From Ascochyta rabiei (taxonomy: Eukaryota > Ascomycota > Dothideomycetes > Pleosporales > Didymellaceae): DNA of 64,000 nucleotides. A program made the translations under genes and the position numbers. Positions 21,331 to 32,853 of this stretch are shown piece by piece (the stretch's first letter is position 1; each line of letters starts with the position of its first letter). The notes below the pieces were generated by a model. It searched no databases. It had not been told where the DNA came from and saw only the letters and a list, made by a program, of their open reading frames with translations. Where the stretch lies: contig NC_082408.1 of the NCBI RefSeq assembly GCF_004011695.2, positions 2,279,501-2,343,500 on the forward strand, read 5' to 3'.

Positions 21331-22404
21331 TGTCATCGTCCTCTAGACTAGACTCTAGATCTTCCAGCAGTCGTCCAATGTTATTAGTAAGAATTTCCTA
21401 TTTACTGGCTTCTGTGTTGTTATGATTACAGGTAAGTACATTTAACTAGCAGTAAACCTTGTTCATCCAGCAGTCCCTAGCGAAGTAGCCTGGTTTGCCA
21501 CAGTTGTAGCAGTCCTTACTGCCTTCTAATTGCTTACCCCCTCTAGGCTTCTCGTTCCATTGCTTAGGTGGTCCTTTGTTAAGGTTTAAGAGGTCTATTA
21601 CTTCTAGTCTGTAGTATCTACTCTGTGTGTTGCTGTAGATACAGCAACTAGTGTTTAGCTGGTTACAGCGTCCTTGTTATCCTCTGTTTAGGTTGTTACG
21701 CTACTAGTTCCTTAGTAGCGGTTGGTTAGTAGCAATAACAGTAGTGCGCGCTCTAGGATTATCCTAAAGCTCCTGCTAGAGTTTGTAGAGTTGTACGTTA
21801 ATGTTAATAGCAGTATTAATAAGCTTATTAAGGGTTTCTGTACTTACGCTGGTGCATATAAGTTCTTTCTTAACCTTAGGCTTTAATCCTTATTAAAACA
21901 TAGTAATTAGAGTAGTGTTGTCCTAGTTAGTGTTGGCAGTAAGCTGCTGAAACTCTGCAGTGTAGTTAGTGGCTAACTTGTCTAACTTAATCTTCTAAAT
22001 GTTGTAGTAGGCAATGTGTAGTTCGTTAGAGACTCTAAAGATTAGCTTAATCTTCTCTTTAAATAGGTTGAAGTCTCTTATCTATACATCCACGTTGTCT
22101 AGGGCTTTGCTAGCCTAGTACTGCTGTACAAAGGGCTTAATCTAGGTAAACGCTTTGCTACGCATATAGCTAGCTGTAAGGACAACTTGTTTAATCTTAG
22201 GGACCTTCTTACCTTAGAAGGTAAAGAAGAGGTCCTACTGTATAAGCTAGTTGTTAAGCTTACTACAGTCTCTGTAGTAAAGGTTAGGTTTATTAACGTT
22301 TATGCCTAAGGTATAGACTAGTAGGTCTACGTTAACGTCTATGTTAGAGCTGCTAGGGGTAGCACAGGATCCTGTAGAGGTACTTATCTTAGGGGTGTTT
22401 AAAA
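21330..22404 (-). pseudogene. Gypsy 1 gag
   Basis: The minus-strand frame carries the capsid-like region (PFVQQY, DFNLFKEKIKLIF, ATEFQQLAA-type blocks known from fungal Gypsy gag) at about 21800-22330. A zinc knuckle reads KDCYNCGKPGYFARDC (about 21470-21515), in which the His of CX2CX4HX4C has become Tyr (CAC to TAC). The gag frame begins within about 20 bp of the 5' LTR. No tRNA-type primer-binding site was recognised there. Confidence 0.85.
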
Positions 22405-22889
22405 TATTAAAGTTATACTTTAGTTAAAGACTATAAGCACTAATTCTATTAGTTCTTAGGGATAAGTACGGTTACTAGATTAGTAAGGGTTATTAACTAA
22501 GCAAAGCTTGTAAAGATAGGGTGTAATAAATTGTATAGAGTAGACTGTCTAGTTTAAGAGTAGGTTAAGATTCTAAAGACAAACTTAATTAATAAGGTTA
22601 AACACAAACTATAAGGGTTGTGTTCCTACTAACTATATACTTTAATAATAGTAGTAGTAATATAGACTAATTAGTTTTAGGAATTCTCTAATTACCCTAA
22701 GCACTAATTATACTAATTACTAATTGTACTGATTATGCCAAGCCTAATCATGTCACGTGATCTTCGGCATCTTGCCGAGTAATAACACTGTCATGTTTGC
22801 TTACGCTGAACTTAATAACTTGTTGTAATTACTGTGCCCTATGCCCTGTAATTGGTTTACATCCTTCCTATGTTCTAAAGATCGTAACA
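22405..22889 (-). repeat. Gypsy 1 5' LTR
   Basis: This 485-bp partner of 15828-16312 ends on the minus strand in TTTAATA, where the other LTR ends TTCAACA, consistent with RIP of CA to TA. It is followed immediately by gag. Confidence 0.92.
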
Positions 22890-24165
22890 TTTTGCTAGTG
22901 CGCATTGTAGCACTGTCCGTTAACTACTAACTACATCTAAACAATTGCTTAAGGGTTGTCTATTCTAGAAAAGTAGGCATAATTATGTTTGTTAATAAGA
23001 TGCATTTTGTATAGGTTGTTCTTGCAGTTATACTACTGCGCGTAATAAGATGTGTTCCTTAGGGAACTATCTGTTGTTAATCCTAGCGTTATAGTGTACT
23101 TTGTATAGGTTATTACCGCAAGCTGTCTACGTAAGGTCTCTATATCTAGGATTCCTAATGTCTAGGCTGTACTAGGGTTGTAGGCTAGCTAAAGGCAACT
23201 GCAGGTGTTACTGCATTTATTAGTTACTTTACTGTAGTTCTTTTTCACACCATAGCTGGTCTTTAGCTTCTTTAAGGTCTTTTAAGGCGTTGTAGGAGTT
23301 AGTAATGTCTTGTTTAAGTTGTCTAACAAGCCTGTTAATAGTTAGGTTGTACTTACCGTGTTCTAAGTCTTTCTAATAATAGATAACTCTCTGCACTACT
23401 ATGTATAAGCTGCCTTATTCTGTTAACGTACGTGTTCTATCCTGCAATAGTCGCATCGCTAGCGTTAAGTGCTAGTTTCTTTAACTGTTAAGGTTTAAGG
23501 ACTATCTAAGAGGTTGTCTATCTTATGTTAGTAATCCTTTAATTCCTTATATGGTATTCTAACGTTATTAAGCATAGCTTGTTCTACAGTAATGTCCTCT
23601 AGTTTGCGTTTAAGGACTATAAGTTCTTTGCCTTTAAGGCTAAAGTAGTAACTTACCTGCCTTTAAAATAGTCTACTGTGTTTTTTACCTATTTTAATAA
23701 CGTTTCTGTCTATGTAGCATTTAATTGCTTTATAGTGTTAATTGCTATTAGTAATTATTTCTCCTTCTTCCTCTTTGGGATTGTAGTAAGGAGTTGCCTT
23801 ACAGATAGGCGGTTTAATACATTTGTTATCGACCTTAGGACCAGACTCTAGGTCTTCTATAAGTTGTCCTATATTATTAGTAACTATTTCCTAGTTACTA
23901 GTATCTGCGGTATTAACTTTGCAGGTAAGGACATTAAGCTGTTAAAGAACCTTGTTCTTTATCTTACAGTCTCTTGCAAAGTGCCCTGGTTTACTACAGT
24001 TATAGCAGTCCTTGCTGCTGTCCTTATAGGAGTAGTGTCCTCCTCTACCCTTCTTTTCATTCTAGCGTCCTAGTAGCAGTCCCTTATTAAGGTTTAAGAG
24101 GTCTATAGCCTCTGGTCTGAAGTAACTACTCTATATGTTGTTGTAGATACGTTAGCTAGTATTAG
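22890..24165 (-). pseudogene. Gypsy 0 gag and protease linker
   Basis: It resumes the Gypsy 0 internal region after the TTTTG duplication (GCTAGTGCGCATTGTAG here, GCTAGTGCGCGTTGTAG at the equivalent site in Gypsy 1). A fully intact zinc knuckle KDCYNCSKPGHFARDC (CX2CX4HX4C) is encoded at about 23967-24012. The frame stops abruptly near 24165, where about 800 bp of capsid-coding sequence and the outer part of the 5' LTR are missing compared with Gypsy 1. Confidence 0.8.
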
Positions 24166-24456
24166 GCTAACCGAACCATAAGGGTTATGTTCCTACAAAC
24201 TATATACTTTAATGATTGTAGTAGTAATACAGACTAATTAGTGTTGTGCATCCTCTAATTGCACTAAGCACTAATTACACTAATTACTAATCATACTAAT
24301 CGCGCTAAGCCCTAATCAGGCCACGTGTCCCATCGGTCGTTAGCCGAGTGCTAACATGTAATTGTTGCTTACTTGTTGTTCGTTCTGTTGTTATAATTAC
24401 TGTGCCGCAGCCACTGTAATTAGACGAATTCTTCCCGTGTTCTGTAGATCGTAACA
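24166..24456 (-). repeat. Gypsy 0 5' LTR, truncated
   Basis: It matches the inner part of the 3' LTR from ATAAGGGTTATGTTCCTA (TTGTG in the other copy) to the terminal GATCGTAACA. Roughly the first 200 bp, as numbered on the plus strand, are deleted together with part of gag. The CCAGC duplication follows at 24457-24461. Confidence 0.87.
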
Positions 24457-25865
24457 CCAGCAAACTCCTCTAAGAACTTATTAGGATTAGGTGGCAAGTT
24501 TGCATCTCTTATTATAACCTTGTTAATCTGTTAGGCATTATTAATAAGCTAATACCTAGTGTCTTTCTTTATAACTAAGAGCTATAGGTTACTGTATAGG
24601 CTCTTGCTGTACTCTAAGACTAAATAGTTAAGCTGTTCCTAGATTATTTGTTCTACTACGCCCCTAAGTTTCCTTAGGACTAGAAAACTGTTTTTCTTCT
24701 AGGTAGTGTGTAGTACTGTGTTGATTTGTACTGGGGGGTAGACATCTAGATAGATTTGTCTAGACCTAGGGAAGCTAAAGCACAAGGCTGCTTCCTAACA
24801 GTAGAACACCTTAATTAACATCTCCCGTTCCCTAGGCTACAGCTAGTCGGCTATCTTTATCTTTTAAGGTTGTTCTAGGGTTAATCTAGTACCTAATAGA
24901 AAGTAAGTAGTGTAGTCTTTAATATGCTTCTAAAAATGTTGCTAGTCCGAATCTATATTTACTAGTTGTTAAAACTAAGCCTTCTTCTACTAGTCTTAGC
25001 GTCCCTCTACAGCATTTAGGGTTACTATTAAATTATAGACTAGTTAGTCCTTCTTATCTTTAGTTCTATATACAGTGCTGCACCTAAGTCCATTAGAGTA
25101 TTAAGTAGCTTCTCCCTTTAATTAAGCTAGTTTTGCTAATAGAGGTAGTTTAAGTCTAGCAGTATGTTAGACAGTACCTTCTTATACCTACCCTTATAGA
25201 GTTATTAGTCCTCTTTAATTGTGGTGTACAGCAGATATTAGTCTCGCTAGGGCCTAACTAGTCTTACAGTAGCGCATTCTTATAAACTATTAATCCTTTA
25301 TCTGTTCTCTGTAGTAAGGCGTTTTAAAGGCTTTTAAGAGTTAGGCCTAACGGCGTACTCTGCCTGTTCTTTTAAATACATTAATCTGTAGTTAATTGTT
25401 TTAATAGTGTTATCTATTACTCTTATAAATGTTATATAGGATCTACAGTTATTAGACTAGATTATACACCTTATCTGCTTATCTACCTAGTACTAGAAGG
25501 TGTATTATGCGTCTGCTAGGTATAGATTTCTAAGAATAACTAGGCTTAACAACACTTTTAGTATAAAGAAGTTAGTAGGAATTACAATATACCTAATTAT
25601 TTCTAGAGCACGCTAATTCATCCTAGTAAAGGTTTTAAATGTGCTATTAGCGGCCTGTAGACGTAAGGACGCTATTTCTTTTAGCATAGACATTGTTAAT
25701 AATCTAGCTACTTAAGCTTTCTTTAGCTAAATAGTGTTAAGTTCTGCTCTAGAATCTAGCAGCGGTAACATCTAAGCATTGTTAATAGCTATTAGGGCCT
25801 GTATACAGTCTCTTTAGACGTGCTAAAAGCTATATTTTTTATTATACTTCCTTTACTCCTCTGTA
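24457..25865 (-). pseudogene. Gypsy A pol: RT N-terminal part and protease
   Basis: The minus-strand frame reads INKVIIRDANLPPNPNKFLE and LRKLRGVVEQIIQE-type blocks (24462-24830), the standard start of the RT domain in this fungal Gypsy group. Farther upstream at about 25680-25790, LPLLDSRAELNTI is the retropepsin active site (LLDSGAE-type), here with Gly to Arg. The left edge joins 7548 across Gypsy 0. The right edge is cut by pogo F at TA 25864-25865. Confidence 0.85.
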
Positions 25866-25879
25866 ACGTACTCTATAAG

Positions 25880-26047
25880 TGTTAAATAAAAGGTATTAGA
25901 GAAATAGGTTAGGCGATATACCTGCTAAGAAGCCGTGTAGAGGCCTCTACCAGAACCTAGATAAGACACAAATTACCCTTACATAGAACAACAACAGATA
26001 TTTAATACATTATTATTAGCTTATTACTATTTCCATCTAATCTAACA
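25880..26047 (+). repeat. Copia 5' LTR
   Basis: This 168-bp LTR begins TGTTAAATAAAAGGTATTAG and ends CATCTAATCTAACA. The matching 3' LTR is 32616-32783, with transition-type differences except at the damaged first bases. Confidence 0.9.
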
Positions 26048-26229
26048 ATTAAGACTCTTATTGCTGCTACAGTAAGCGCTAATAACAAGCAAAATAGCAA
26101 CTAGCCAAAGCTAGAGGGACGCGACAGTTATTCTCACCAACTTAAGCAACTAGGTCTCCTAGTACTGCTAACTTAAGATTAAGTGCCAATTGCAAGTTAT
26201 ATGGCTGCTAGTAGAATCTAAAGGGGTGC

Positions 26230-29200
26230 AACTCTAACGCATACAACTAAAGGCGCTACTACCTCTAGAAATTATATAATATAAACTAGTAATAAGTATA
26301 AGCAACACCTTAACTACGTTATTACAGACTATCTAAGCAGGTTAAAGCAGAGCTTATAGAACAACAAATAAAGTAATAGACATGTTAATAACAATGCTGT
26401 AAACACCTATAATCCTAATACAGGTATTAGACCTCCTAGAAAAGGGACAAGAGGTATATAAAGAAGATTGTAAAGACTACAAGCTTTACCTTAAGTTATA
26501 TAAGATACTTAAGAAACACTATAAAGATAAGAAAAGTAAAATATTAAGAATAGTTAAGTACATTCTTATAACAGTAACACTATATCCGCAGCTAAGCTGC
26601 TGTATAGAAAATAGAACGCTGCGTAAATAGATAACTACCCTCTAAGACACTATTAGAGTGGATGTAGATAAAGAACAGGCGCAAGTATAAGAAAGATACT
26701 ACGCTGTACTTAGACTAATACAAATAACTATAATTTAGGGGATATAGCTAAGTAAATATAATTAGGCAGTAACTTAAGCTATAACCCTTAAGGTGTCTAA
26801 GGTTATGCAAACATAAGGTGTTAATAATATTTTCTAAGGCTCCGTATCTAAGATAGCATTAACCTAGACTGCAGCATTCTAAGGGCTAGGATATAATAAG
26901 AAAGCTGTAAACAGGAAAAGGATAATAAAACTCTTCTATAATTATATAAGCCTTTAACATCTACTAAGAGGGAAGCCTAAGAGTGCCTCTACAGTAGGAG
27001 AGGCATTATACGCAGTAAGCGGTAAATCTCACTTAAACCTACAAAGGGACGCCTTTAGTAGAGAACTAAGAGCGCTATCTAACAACTATTATTAAGGCTA
27101 GGGAAACCCTATGTAAAACAAAAGAAAGATAGAAAGCTAAAGTGCCAGAACTAAGTAGTTCCTAGAGAGGAATACGGCAAGAGCTAAAGACATTTATTCT
27201 ACCTGTAAACAGTGTCATAATATATCTTACTACTACTACGTAAATACAGCTAAGGCATCTAAGTAGTTTAAGGTAAACAGAGGTGTTGTAAAACTTATAC
27301 AGTACAAGCTTAAACATAACAGTAACTTATAAAAGAGAATACAGGCAATGTCTTAAGGAACTAAGTAACTGCGAATAATAACAGCGTCTTAATTAATCAC
27401 TCTACATATTAAGACGTCTTAAACACTAGATAAGATTATTAAATAACTAGATAGCTAAGAATTTACTTCGGTTAATAAAGGTAGTATAAAAGCAGCATGT
27501 AGCGTAAGTAATTAAGGATATCTATTAAGGGAGGCAATTTTCCTAGATTCTGGCTTAACTACGCATATCTATAATAATCTCTTAAGACTTAGAGACGTAT
27601 GCTAGCTAGCAATAGGAGACAATATTTAGACTAGGAACTCTAAGGTCTAGATATAAGGATATAGTACTGTTAATATATTAGCAGAGGAATCTTAAGGTAA
27701 ATAAGTACTACACTTAGACAATGTTGCGTAGTGCCCAGATTTCCTCTACAACCTGGTATTATTTAGGCTACTCTAAAGACAAGGAATATAGTAGGATAAA
27801 TAAGAAGATCTAACAATGCTATATTAAAGGAACAGTAACATTATAACTATCCTAACGGAAAGCTTTAGATAGTAGGTTATTAAACAACTAAACATAGGTA
27901 TAGTATCATTCTATATGCGTATTAATTATAATAGAAGATTACTATAGAGAGTAACAGCTATAATGTAGTATAAGAGGCTTAGACATCTAGAACTATCTGC
28001 AATTAAGCACCGTATGCATTAATCTAAGGGGGTAAAGATTAGCGGTATTACAAAAGTGTAATATAACATATGTAGATAATAAAAATTAAAGCGTTAAATA
28101 TAAAGAACCCTACAATTAAATGACAAAGGCCTAGGTTAACAAATAGCTATAGACTTCCATAAATATAAAGTAGGAAGCTTTAATAAGGAAAAGAGCTAAA
28201 TGCTTATTACCTGCTGACACTCTTAGTACGTGTAGGACTTCTACTTTAAGGATAATAGGCCTGTAAGATCTATTATCTATCTGCTTAGGATCTTTGTCTA
28301 GTTCTTAAAGAAACAGTTTAATATTACAGTTAAGGTAATTATAATAGACAACAAAATTATTACAGTTAAACAAGAGGTTAAGAGATAATGCACGTCCCTA
28401 TTAATAAGAATTAAGCCTTCTGCTCTAGACATATAAGCTTAAAATAGAGGAGCTAAACACTTAGGGAGTGTAATAAAAGAGAAGGCACGCGCAATTTAAC
28501 TAGACCCAAATCTACTATAGGAACTCTAGCTAGAGATTACTAGAGCAGCAGTATACCTATACAATTAGACACTAAATTATCTAAATAAGTAAAGATTACT
28601 GTACAAAGTATTCTTTATGCGCGCAGCCACTATAAATAGCATAGTTACTAGACCTTAAAAACTAAACTAGGCTTACCTAAGAGTATACCGATACAAAGCA
28701 TTTACTATAACTAATAACACCTATTAAGGAAAATTAAGGCTATAAAGACTAGACCTAAACGTATAGATTAGATACCTAGTTGGATATTAGTTCACTAATA
28801 TATACCAAATCTGGGTCCTATTAATAGCTAAAGTAATTAGTACCTGTAATGTGGTGTTTAATAAAGAAACAATATTTAACAGCAAAATAGAGGATATTAT
28901 AGATAAGCTTATGCACAACACGTTAGAGGAGATTGTAACTTAGATTAGTATAGTTAAACTCCTAGCTATACAGAGCTATATACCTAAAACTAAAACGTTC
29001 TATAAGGATAAGAAAACGCTAGAGAACACTCTATGTGCTAAACAACCCTAATACTACTAAGGCAGGAAGATTATAGAGGCATACCCAACGCCTCTACTAA
29101 CTCCCCTACTAGCGACATCCCTAAGTAAACAGATAGGCTATAATAAGACAACATACTAACTTAAACAAGACTAAGGGACGTCTGTAACAATGCTGTAGGC

Positions 29201-29458
29201 AGCTGTATTTATAGCAGGCGCTAAGGCAGGACACCTTAGTTAACATAAAGGAAAACTACTTAACAAAGCTTAACTAAAAAGGACTATAGCAAAGGGAATT
29301 AAACTGCATTAGAACGAACTCCTACTATTACCTACAGCATACTTAAAGCTAGAGGAGCACCCTCTCTATAAGATGTTTAAGCAGGCAGAAAAAGAACATC
29401 TACAAAGCTATAAACAGATAGAGTTATAGACTAAGATTCTAGGAGCTCTAGTTTAGAA
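26230..29458 (+). pseudogene. Copia gag-protease-integrase
   Basis: In order on the plus strand are a gag capsid-type helical region (about 26300-27100), a Cys-rich knuckle STCKQCHNISYYYY in which later Cys/His are Tyr (about 27197), and a protease with FLDSGLTTHI (about 27540; the usual motif is LDSGAT/SxH). Next come a GAG-pre-integrase region with YKRLRHLELSAIKHRM (about 27975) and an integrase core (about 28130-28780; DFHKYKVGSF, GAKHLGSVIKEKARAI, YLVGY at its end). The Gag-PR-IN order identifies Copia rather than Gypsy. Stops are RIP-type. A Lys-rich linker runs to 29458, where the frame is lost. Confidence 0.86.
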
Positions 29459-32400
29459 TGATTAATTAATTAATTAATTAATAAGTTTAACGTCCTGTGT
29501 GAGTCTAAGACTATATAAGACGAGAGTGGTTAAGCTACTCTAGTAATTTAAGGAGCGTGTTTGTAAAAGGGGATAGTAAATGTGTATTCAAAGTCCTGTA
29601 GTGAGAGCCCGTGCTCTAGGGAGTTAACAGAGGTTTTTAGGTGTCTGTTGTTTGTTGTAGGTACCACTTACAGGTGCCTACTCTTATGTCTAAAATAAAC
29701 GCTAGAGTAGCTAGAATTCCTTAGGTTTTGTGTAGTAGTAGTTATATTAAAAGCCTTTCTCCTTATAGTCTGTCTTACATTGTTTTCCTTACGTGTCTGT
29801 ATTCTCTATAGTTAAATAGAAGGTGTTGTGTTGTTTATATGTAGCTACAGATATATTAGTTGTTATCTACCTTCTGTATATTATGTAGGTATGCTTTGTT
29901 ATATCTATATCCTAGTTTTAGTTAGTAGTAGGCACTTGCCACCTCTCTCTTAGTAGTTTTTAGTAGTTTTATTCTTTTTGTTAGTCCTAGGCAGTATTTT
30001 ACGTTTTAGGTGTCTATTTTCCTTAGGATTGCTTTAGCTGTGTAGGTGTCTAGTTTGTGTTCCTATTTGTCTGTTATAATAGCTTTTACTCAAATTCTAG
30101 TTATAGTAATACTTATTAAGTTAGAGTTAGGCCTCCTTTTTGTTGCTTCTTTTGCTAGAGAGTCTGCTTTCTTGTTTTCTGCAATGTCCTGGTGGCTAGG
30201 GGCCCATTTCAGGCTGATTGTGGCTCCTATGTCTTTAATAGTTTTAGCTGCCTTTATGCAGCGTATTTGCTAAGCCTGTCTAGGCTTATTTAAATGAGTT
30301 TTTAGTCTTAGGATAGCTGCCTAGTTGTCTGTAAAGACTTAGACGTCCTGTACTGTAGTAGCTATAGTAGCTGCAATTTTAAAGCCTTTTATTATACCTT
30401 CTACTTCTAGATAATTTAGCCTTTGCTAATATTGTAGTTTGTAGCGTAGATTTCCCTAGGCTGTTATTTGTAGTCTAGGACTGTAATTTGTACTCCTATA
30501 CCTAGGCCTTTGTCTACAGAAGAAGCGTCTGTATAGATAGCAAGTACGTTACTTCCTACTTTTTATAGCATCTATGTTTTATATGCTTTTACTTCTTCTT
30601 CTTTTAGTAGTCTTAAGATTTTAATTTGGTATGCTATAGCCTTGTTGTAGGGGTAGAAGTAGAAGTCCTTTAATTTTTCTTTTCTTGTACTAGGTATAGC
30701 CTTTTCTATAGACTGTGTGATTTGCATAAGCTATATAGGAGGTCCTATTCTTAGCCTAGTATAGTTAACCTCTCTTTACTCCGTACTAGAGTCTAGGTCT
30801 GTGTTTTGTAGGGTGGACTTTAGCTGTGTTGTAGCAGTGTAGATATAGTAGTTCTTTAGTAGCTTCCTAGCTCTAAAGTCGTACTTTCTTATTGCAGAGT
30901 TTAGCCTTATAGTAGGAGGGGCCAGTGCTGCTTCTACCTCTTAGGGTATTATAGGTAAGGTTTAGAAGGTGCCTAAGATTTTCCTAAGTACTAGGTTCTG
31001 TAGTCCTTATAGTTGTTTTGCTATTCTAGCTTGTTACTTCTAGAATCCTAGTATCTATAGTCTGCTATGCTAGTAATATAGGCTAGGTATATTTGTTAAA
31101 GAGCAGTAGGTGTAAGGCCTTTACTACTGTTTGCTAGTCTGCACATTCTGTAGAAGGCGTTTCTTGCCTAGCTAATCCTTGTGGCAGCATGCTCCTTAAA
31201 AGAGAGCCTGTTGTTAAAGTAGATTCCTTGCTATTTAACAGTCTTTTTTAGAGTTATTATAGACATGTCTAGTAGGGTAAGAGTGTAGGTTTCTGCTTTT
31301 TAGCTTATAGTAAAGTAGATAAGTTTAGTCTTTAGCGCATTAAACTAAATTGCACAGCTAGATCCTTTTGCAAATAGGCTGGCTATATCTCTTTCTAGTA
31401 GGTAGATATTTTTCTTTAGGCTGGTAGATAATACTGTAATAGCTAGGTTGTCTAGGTAGGATAGTAAGTAGTTTGTAATCAACTACAATAGGGGTCTAAT
31501 ATATATCAGGAACTGAATAGGTAAGACAGGGCTTCCTTATAGGATTCTAGCGTTTATATTGCTAAATTCTTCTGTTTATCTATTAAAGGACAGTATTAGT
31601 TAGCGTCTAGAAAGGAATAAATAGATCTAGGCTATTAGGCTGCATAGTAGCTTTAGTTGTTGTAGGATAGTAAGTAGTTAGCCTAGTAAGACGTGGTTAA
31701 AGGCGCTTTTAATGTCTAGGAACACTGTATTTGTTATACACTTTAGTTTCCTTTATTCTTATACTTAGTTTAGTAGCAGTATAGAAGTGTCTATAGCTAA
31801 TTCTTATACTCTTCTACCTAGTTATAAAGGGTAGAGTAGGGTAGTTGTTTCTGCTAGTATGCTAAGCCGTTTAGCTACTAGTCTTTCTACTACTTTACCT
31901 AGGTAGCTTAGAAGAGCAATTACCCTATAGGCTTTAGAAGCTAAGTAGTCTAGTTTGTTTAGCTTTTTTAGGATAATTCCTGTTGCTCTTTTTTAGATTT
32001 AAGGATAGTACCTATAGTTAGATAGGGTAGAGAACACATAGAAGAGTATGTCTGTTTCTACTTTATATACTGTAGTAATAATCTCCTAGTTTATTGTATA
32101 AAGTCCTAGGGAGCTACTTTAGATTTGTAAGGAGCAGGCGTGTTCTAGCTCTTCTTTAGTAAGAGGTGGCTATTTCTAGCTACCTTCCTAGTAGGTGCTC
32201 CACTCTATGGGTTGAGAGGTAGGTAGGCTAGGGAAGAGAGTATCTCTTAGTGCTAAGCATTCGCCTTAAAAGGAGTTTTCTATTCCCCTAGGGCCTTATA
32301 TAGCAGGTATACTTTAGTTGCCTACAGACCTAGTATAAGACATTACTTTAAAGATTAATTTTATGTCCTCCTTTTCTAGGAATTAATTCTAGTAGTTACG

Positions 32401-32615
32401 CTTTGCTGCTTTTACTGTTTATAGGTAGCTGTTTCTAGTAATTAGATAGTCCCTTCTCTATATGTAGGTGTTTATTAGGCTTGTTACTAGTTCTCTCTAT
32501 AGGTGGCGTTGTTTGCTAAGCATGTTTGTCCTAAGTATTTTCAGGTCTAGGTTCTACTAAGGCTTGCTTTTTGCACTAGTAGAGCTTTGTAGTATTGCAG
32601 TTTTAGCTGCATTTG
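29459..32615 (-). mobile_element. Tad-like LINE, 5'-truncated copy (L-a)
   Basis: The 3' end (left) is an ATTA tetranucleotide tail (29461-29482) followed by a unit identical to the start of the longer copy at 38275. Minus-strand ORF2 parts are RNase H (about 30040-30560) and RT (about 31100-32400). The copy ends within the endonuclease-RT linker, at GCTGCATTT next to the Copia 3' LTR. It aligns with about 38275-41435 of L-b, and most differences are transitions. No target duplication was found, which agrees with an accompanying deletion of Copia sequence. Confidence 0.88.
30040..32600 (-). pseudogene. LINE L-a ORF2: RT and RNase H
   Basis: The minus-strand frame shows the RT catalytic region SYLDNLAITVLS at about 31440-31475 (LDD in active enzymes, second Asp to Asn) and upstream LVTSLINTYI-type blocks. 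After the thumb region comes an RNase H of the Tad/I clade, with an IYTDASS-type start, a KALKL helix and NGPPATRTL-type positions near the substrate loop (about 30150-30560). RIP-type stops occur throughout. Confidence 0.82.
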
Positions 32616-32783
32616 CGTTAAATGAAAGGTATTAGAGAAATGGGTTAGGCGATATACCTGCTAAGAAACCGTGCAGAGACCTCCACTAGAGCCTAGATAA
32701 GACAAAAATCACCCTTACATAGAACAACAACAGACAATTAATACATCATTATTAAATCATTACCATTATCATCTAATCTAACA
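32616..32783 (+). repeat. Copia 3' LTR
   Basis: This partner of 25880-26047 begins CGTTAAATGAAAGGTATTAG directly after LINE sequence, so the leading TG is lost or altered, and ends CTAACA before the ACAAG duplication. Confidence 0.88.
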
Positions 32784-32853
32784 ACAAGCGAGCTGCCTAC
32801 CTAACAAGTTGCCTACTTTTACTAAGACTACACCAAAATCCACTTAACTTATA

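Larger units (their letters stand above)
15828..22889 (-). mobile_element. Gypsy 1: full-length chromodomain Gypsy retrotransposon
   Basis: The element is 7062 bp with two 485-bp LTRs and a 5-bp duplication TTTTG (15823-15827, 22890-22894). On the minus strand the order is 5' LTR, gag with CCHC knuckle, protease, RT, RNase H, integrase, chromodomain, polypurine tract, 3' LTR. An antisense Cys-rich ORF sits near the 3' end. It is the same family as Gypsy 2 (identical LTR length, near-identical sequence apart from transitions). It is inserted in the protease-gag linker of Gypsy 0. Confidence 0.95.
7554..24456 (-). mobile_element. Gypsy 0: chromodomain Gypsy LTR retrotransposon with four nested insertions and a deletion
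   Basis: The limits are set by TG/CA-type LTR ends and the 5-bp duplication CCAGC (7549-7553 and 24457-24461). Nested inside are pogo B (9499-13226, itself holding a pogo A), pogo C (13251-15115) and Gypsy 1 (15828-22889). Its own parts are the 3' LTR, antisense ORF, chromodomain and integrase end (to 9498), a protease-region fragment (15118-15827), gag (22890 to about 24165) and a truncated 5' LTR. Compared with Gypsy 1, about 2 kb of RT, RNase H and integrase core is missing between pogo B and pogo C, where only about 20 bp remain. The 5' half of gag and part of the 5' LTR are also gone. Confidence 0.9.
25880..32783 (+). mobile_element. Copia (Ty1-type) LTR retrotransposon lacking RT, with nested LINE
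   Basis: It has two 168-bp LTRs and a 5-bp duplication ATAAG/ACAAG (25875-25879, 32784-32788; one C-to-T difference). The internal region encodes gag, protease and integrase, which is the Copia order, and then breaks off at about 29458 where a LINE begins. The LINE runs directly into the 3' LTR, so the RT and RNase H region (about 2 kb) is absent. Confidence 0.9.

Noticed and set aside
21161..21346. Plus-strand hydrophobic ORF, and the one at 23864-24073
   Set aside because: Both are antisense to Gypsy gag and linker coding sequence; at 23967-24012 the other strand encodes a perfect zinc knuckle.
29461..29482. ATTA repeats as a simple microsatellite
   Set aside because: The same repeat adjoins the same unique 3' unit in both LINE copies, so it is a LINE tail.
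30046..30273. Hydrophobic plus-strand ORF resembling a membrane protein
   Set aside because: It is the antisense shadow of the LINE RNase H region.
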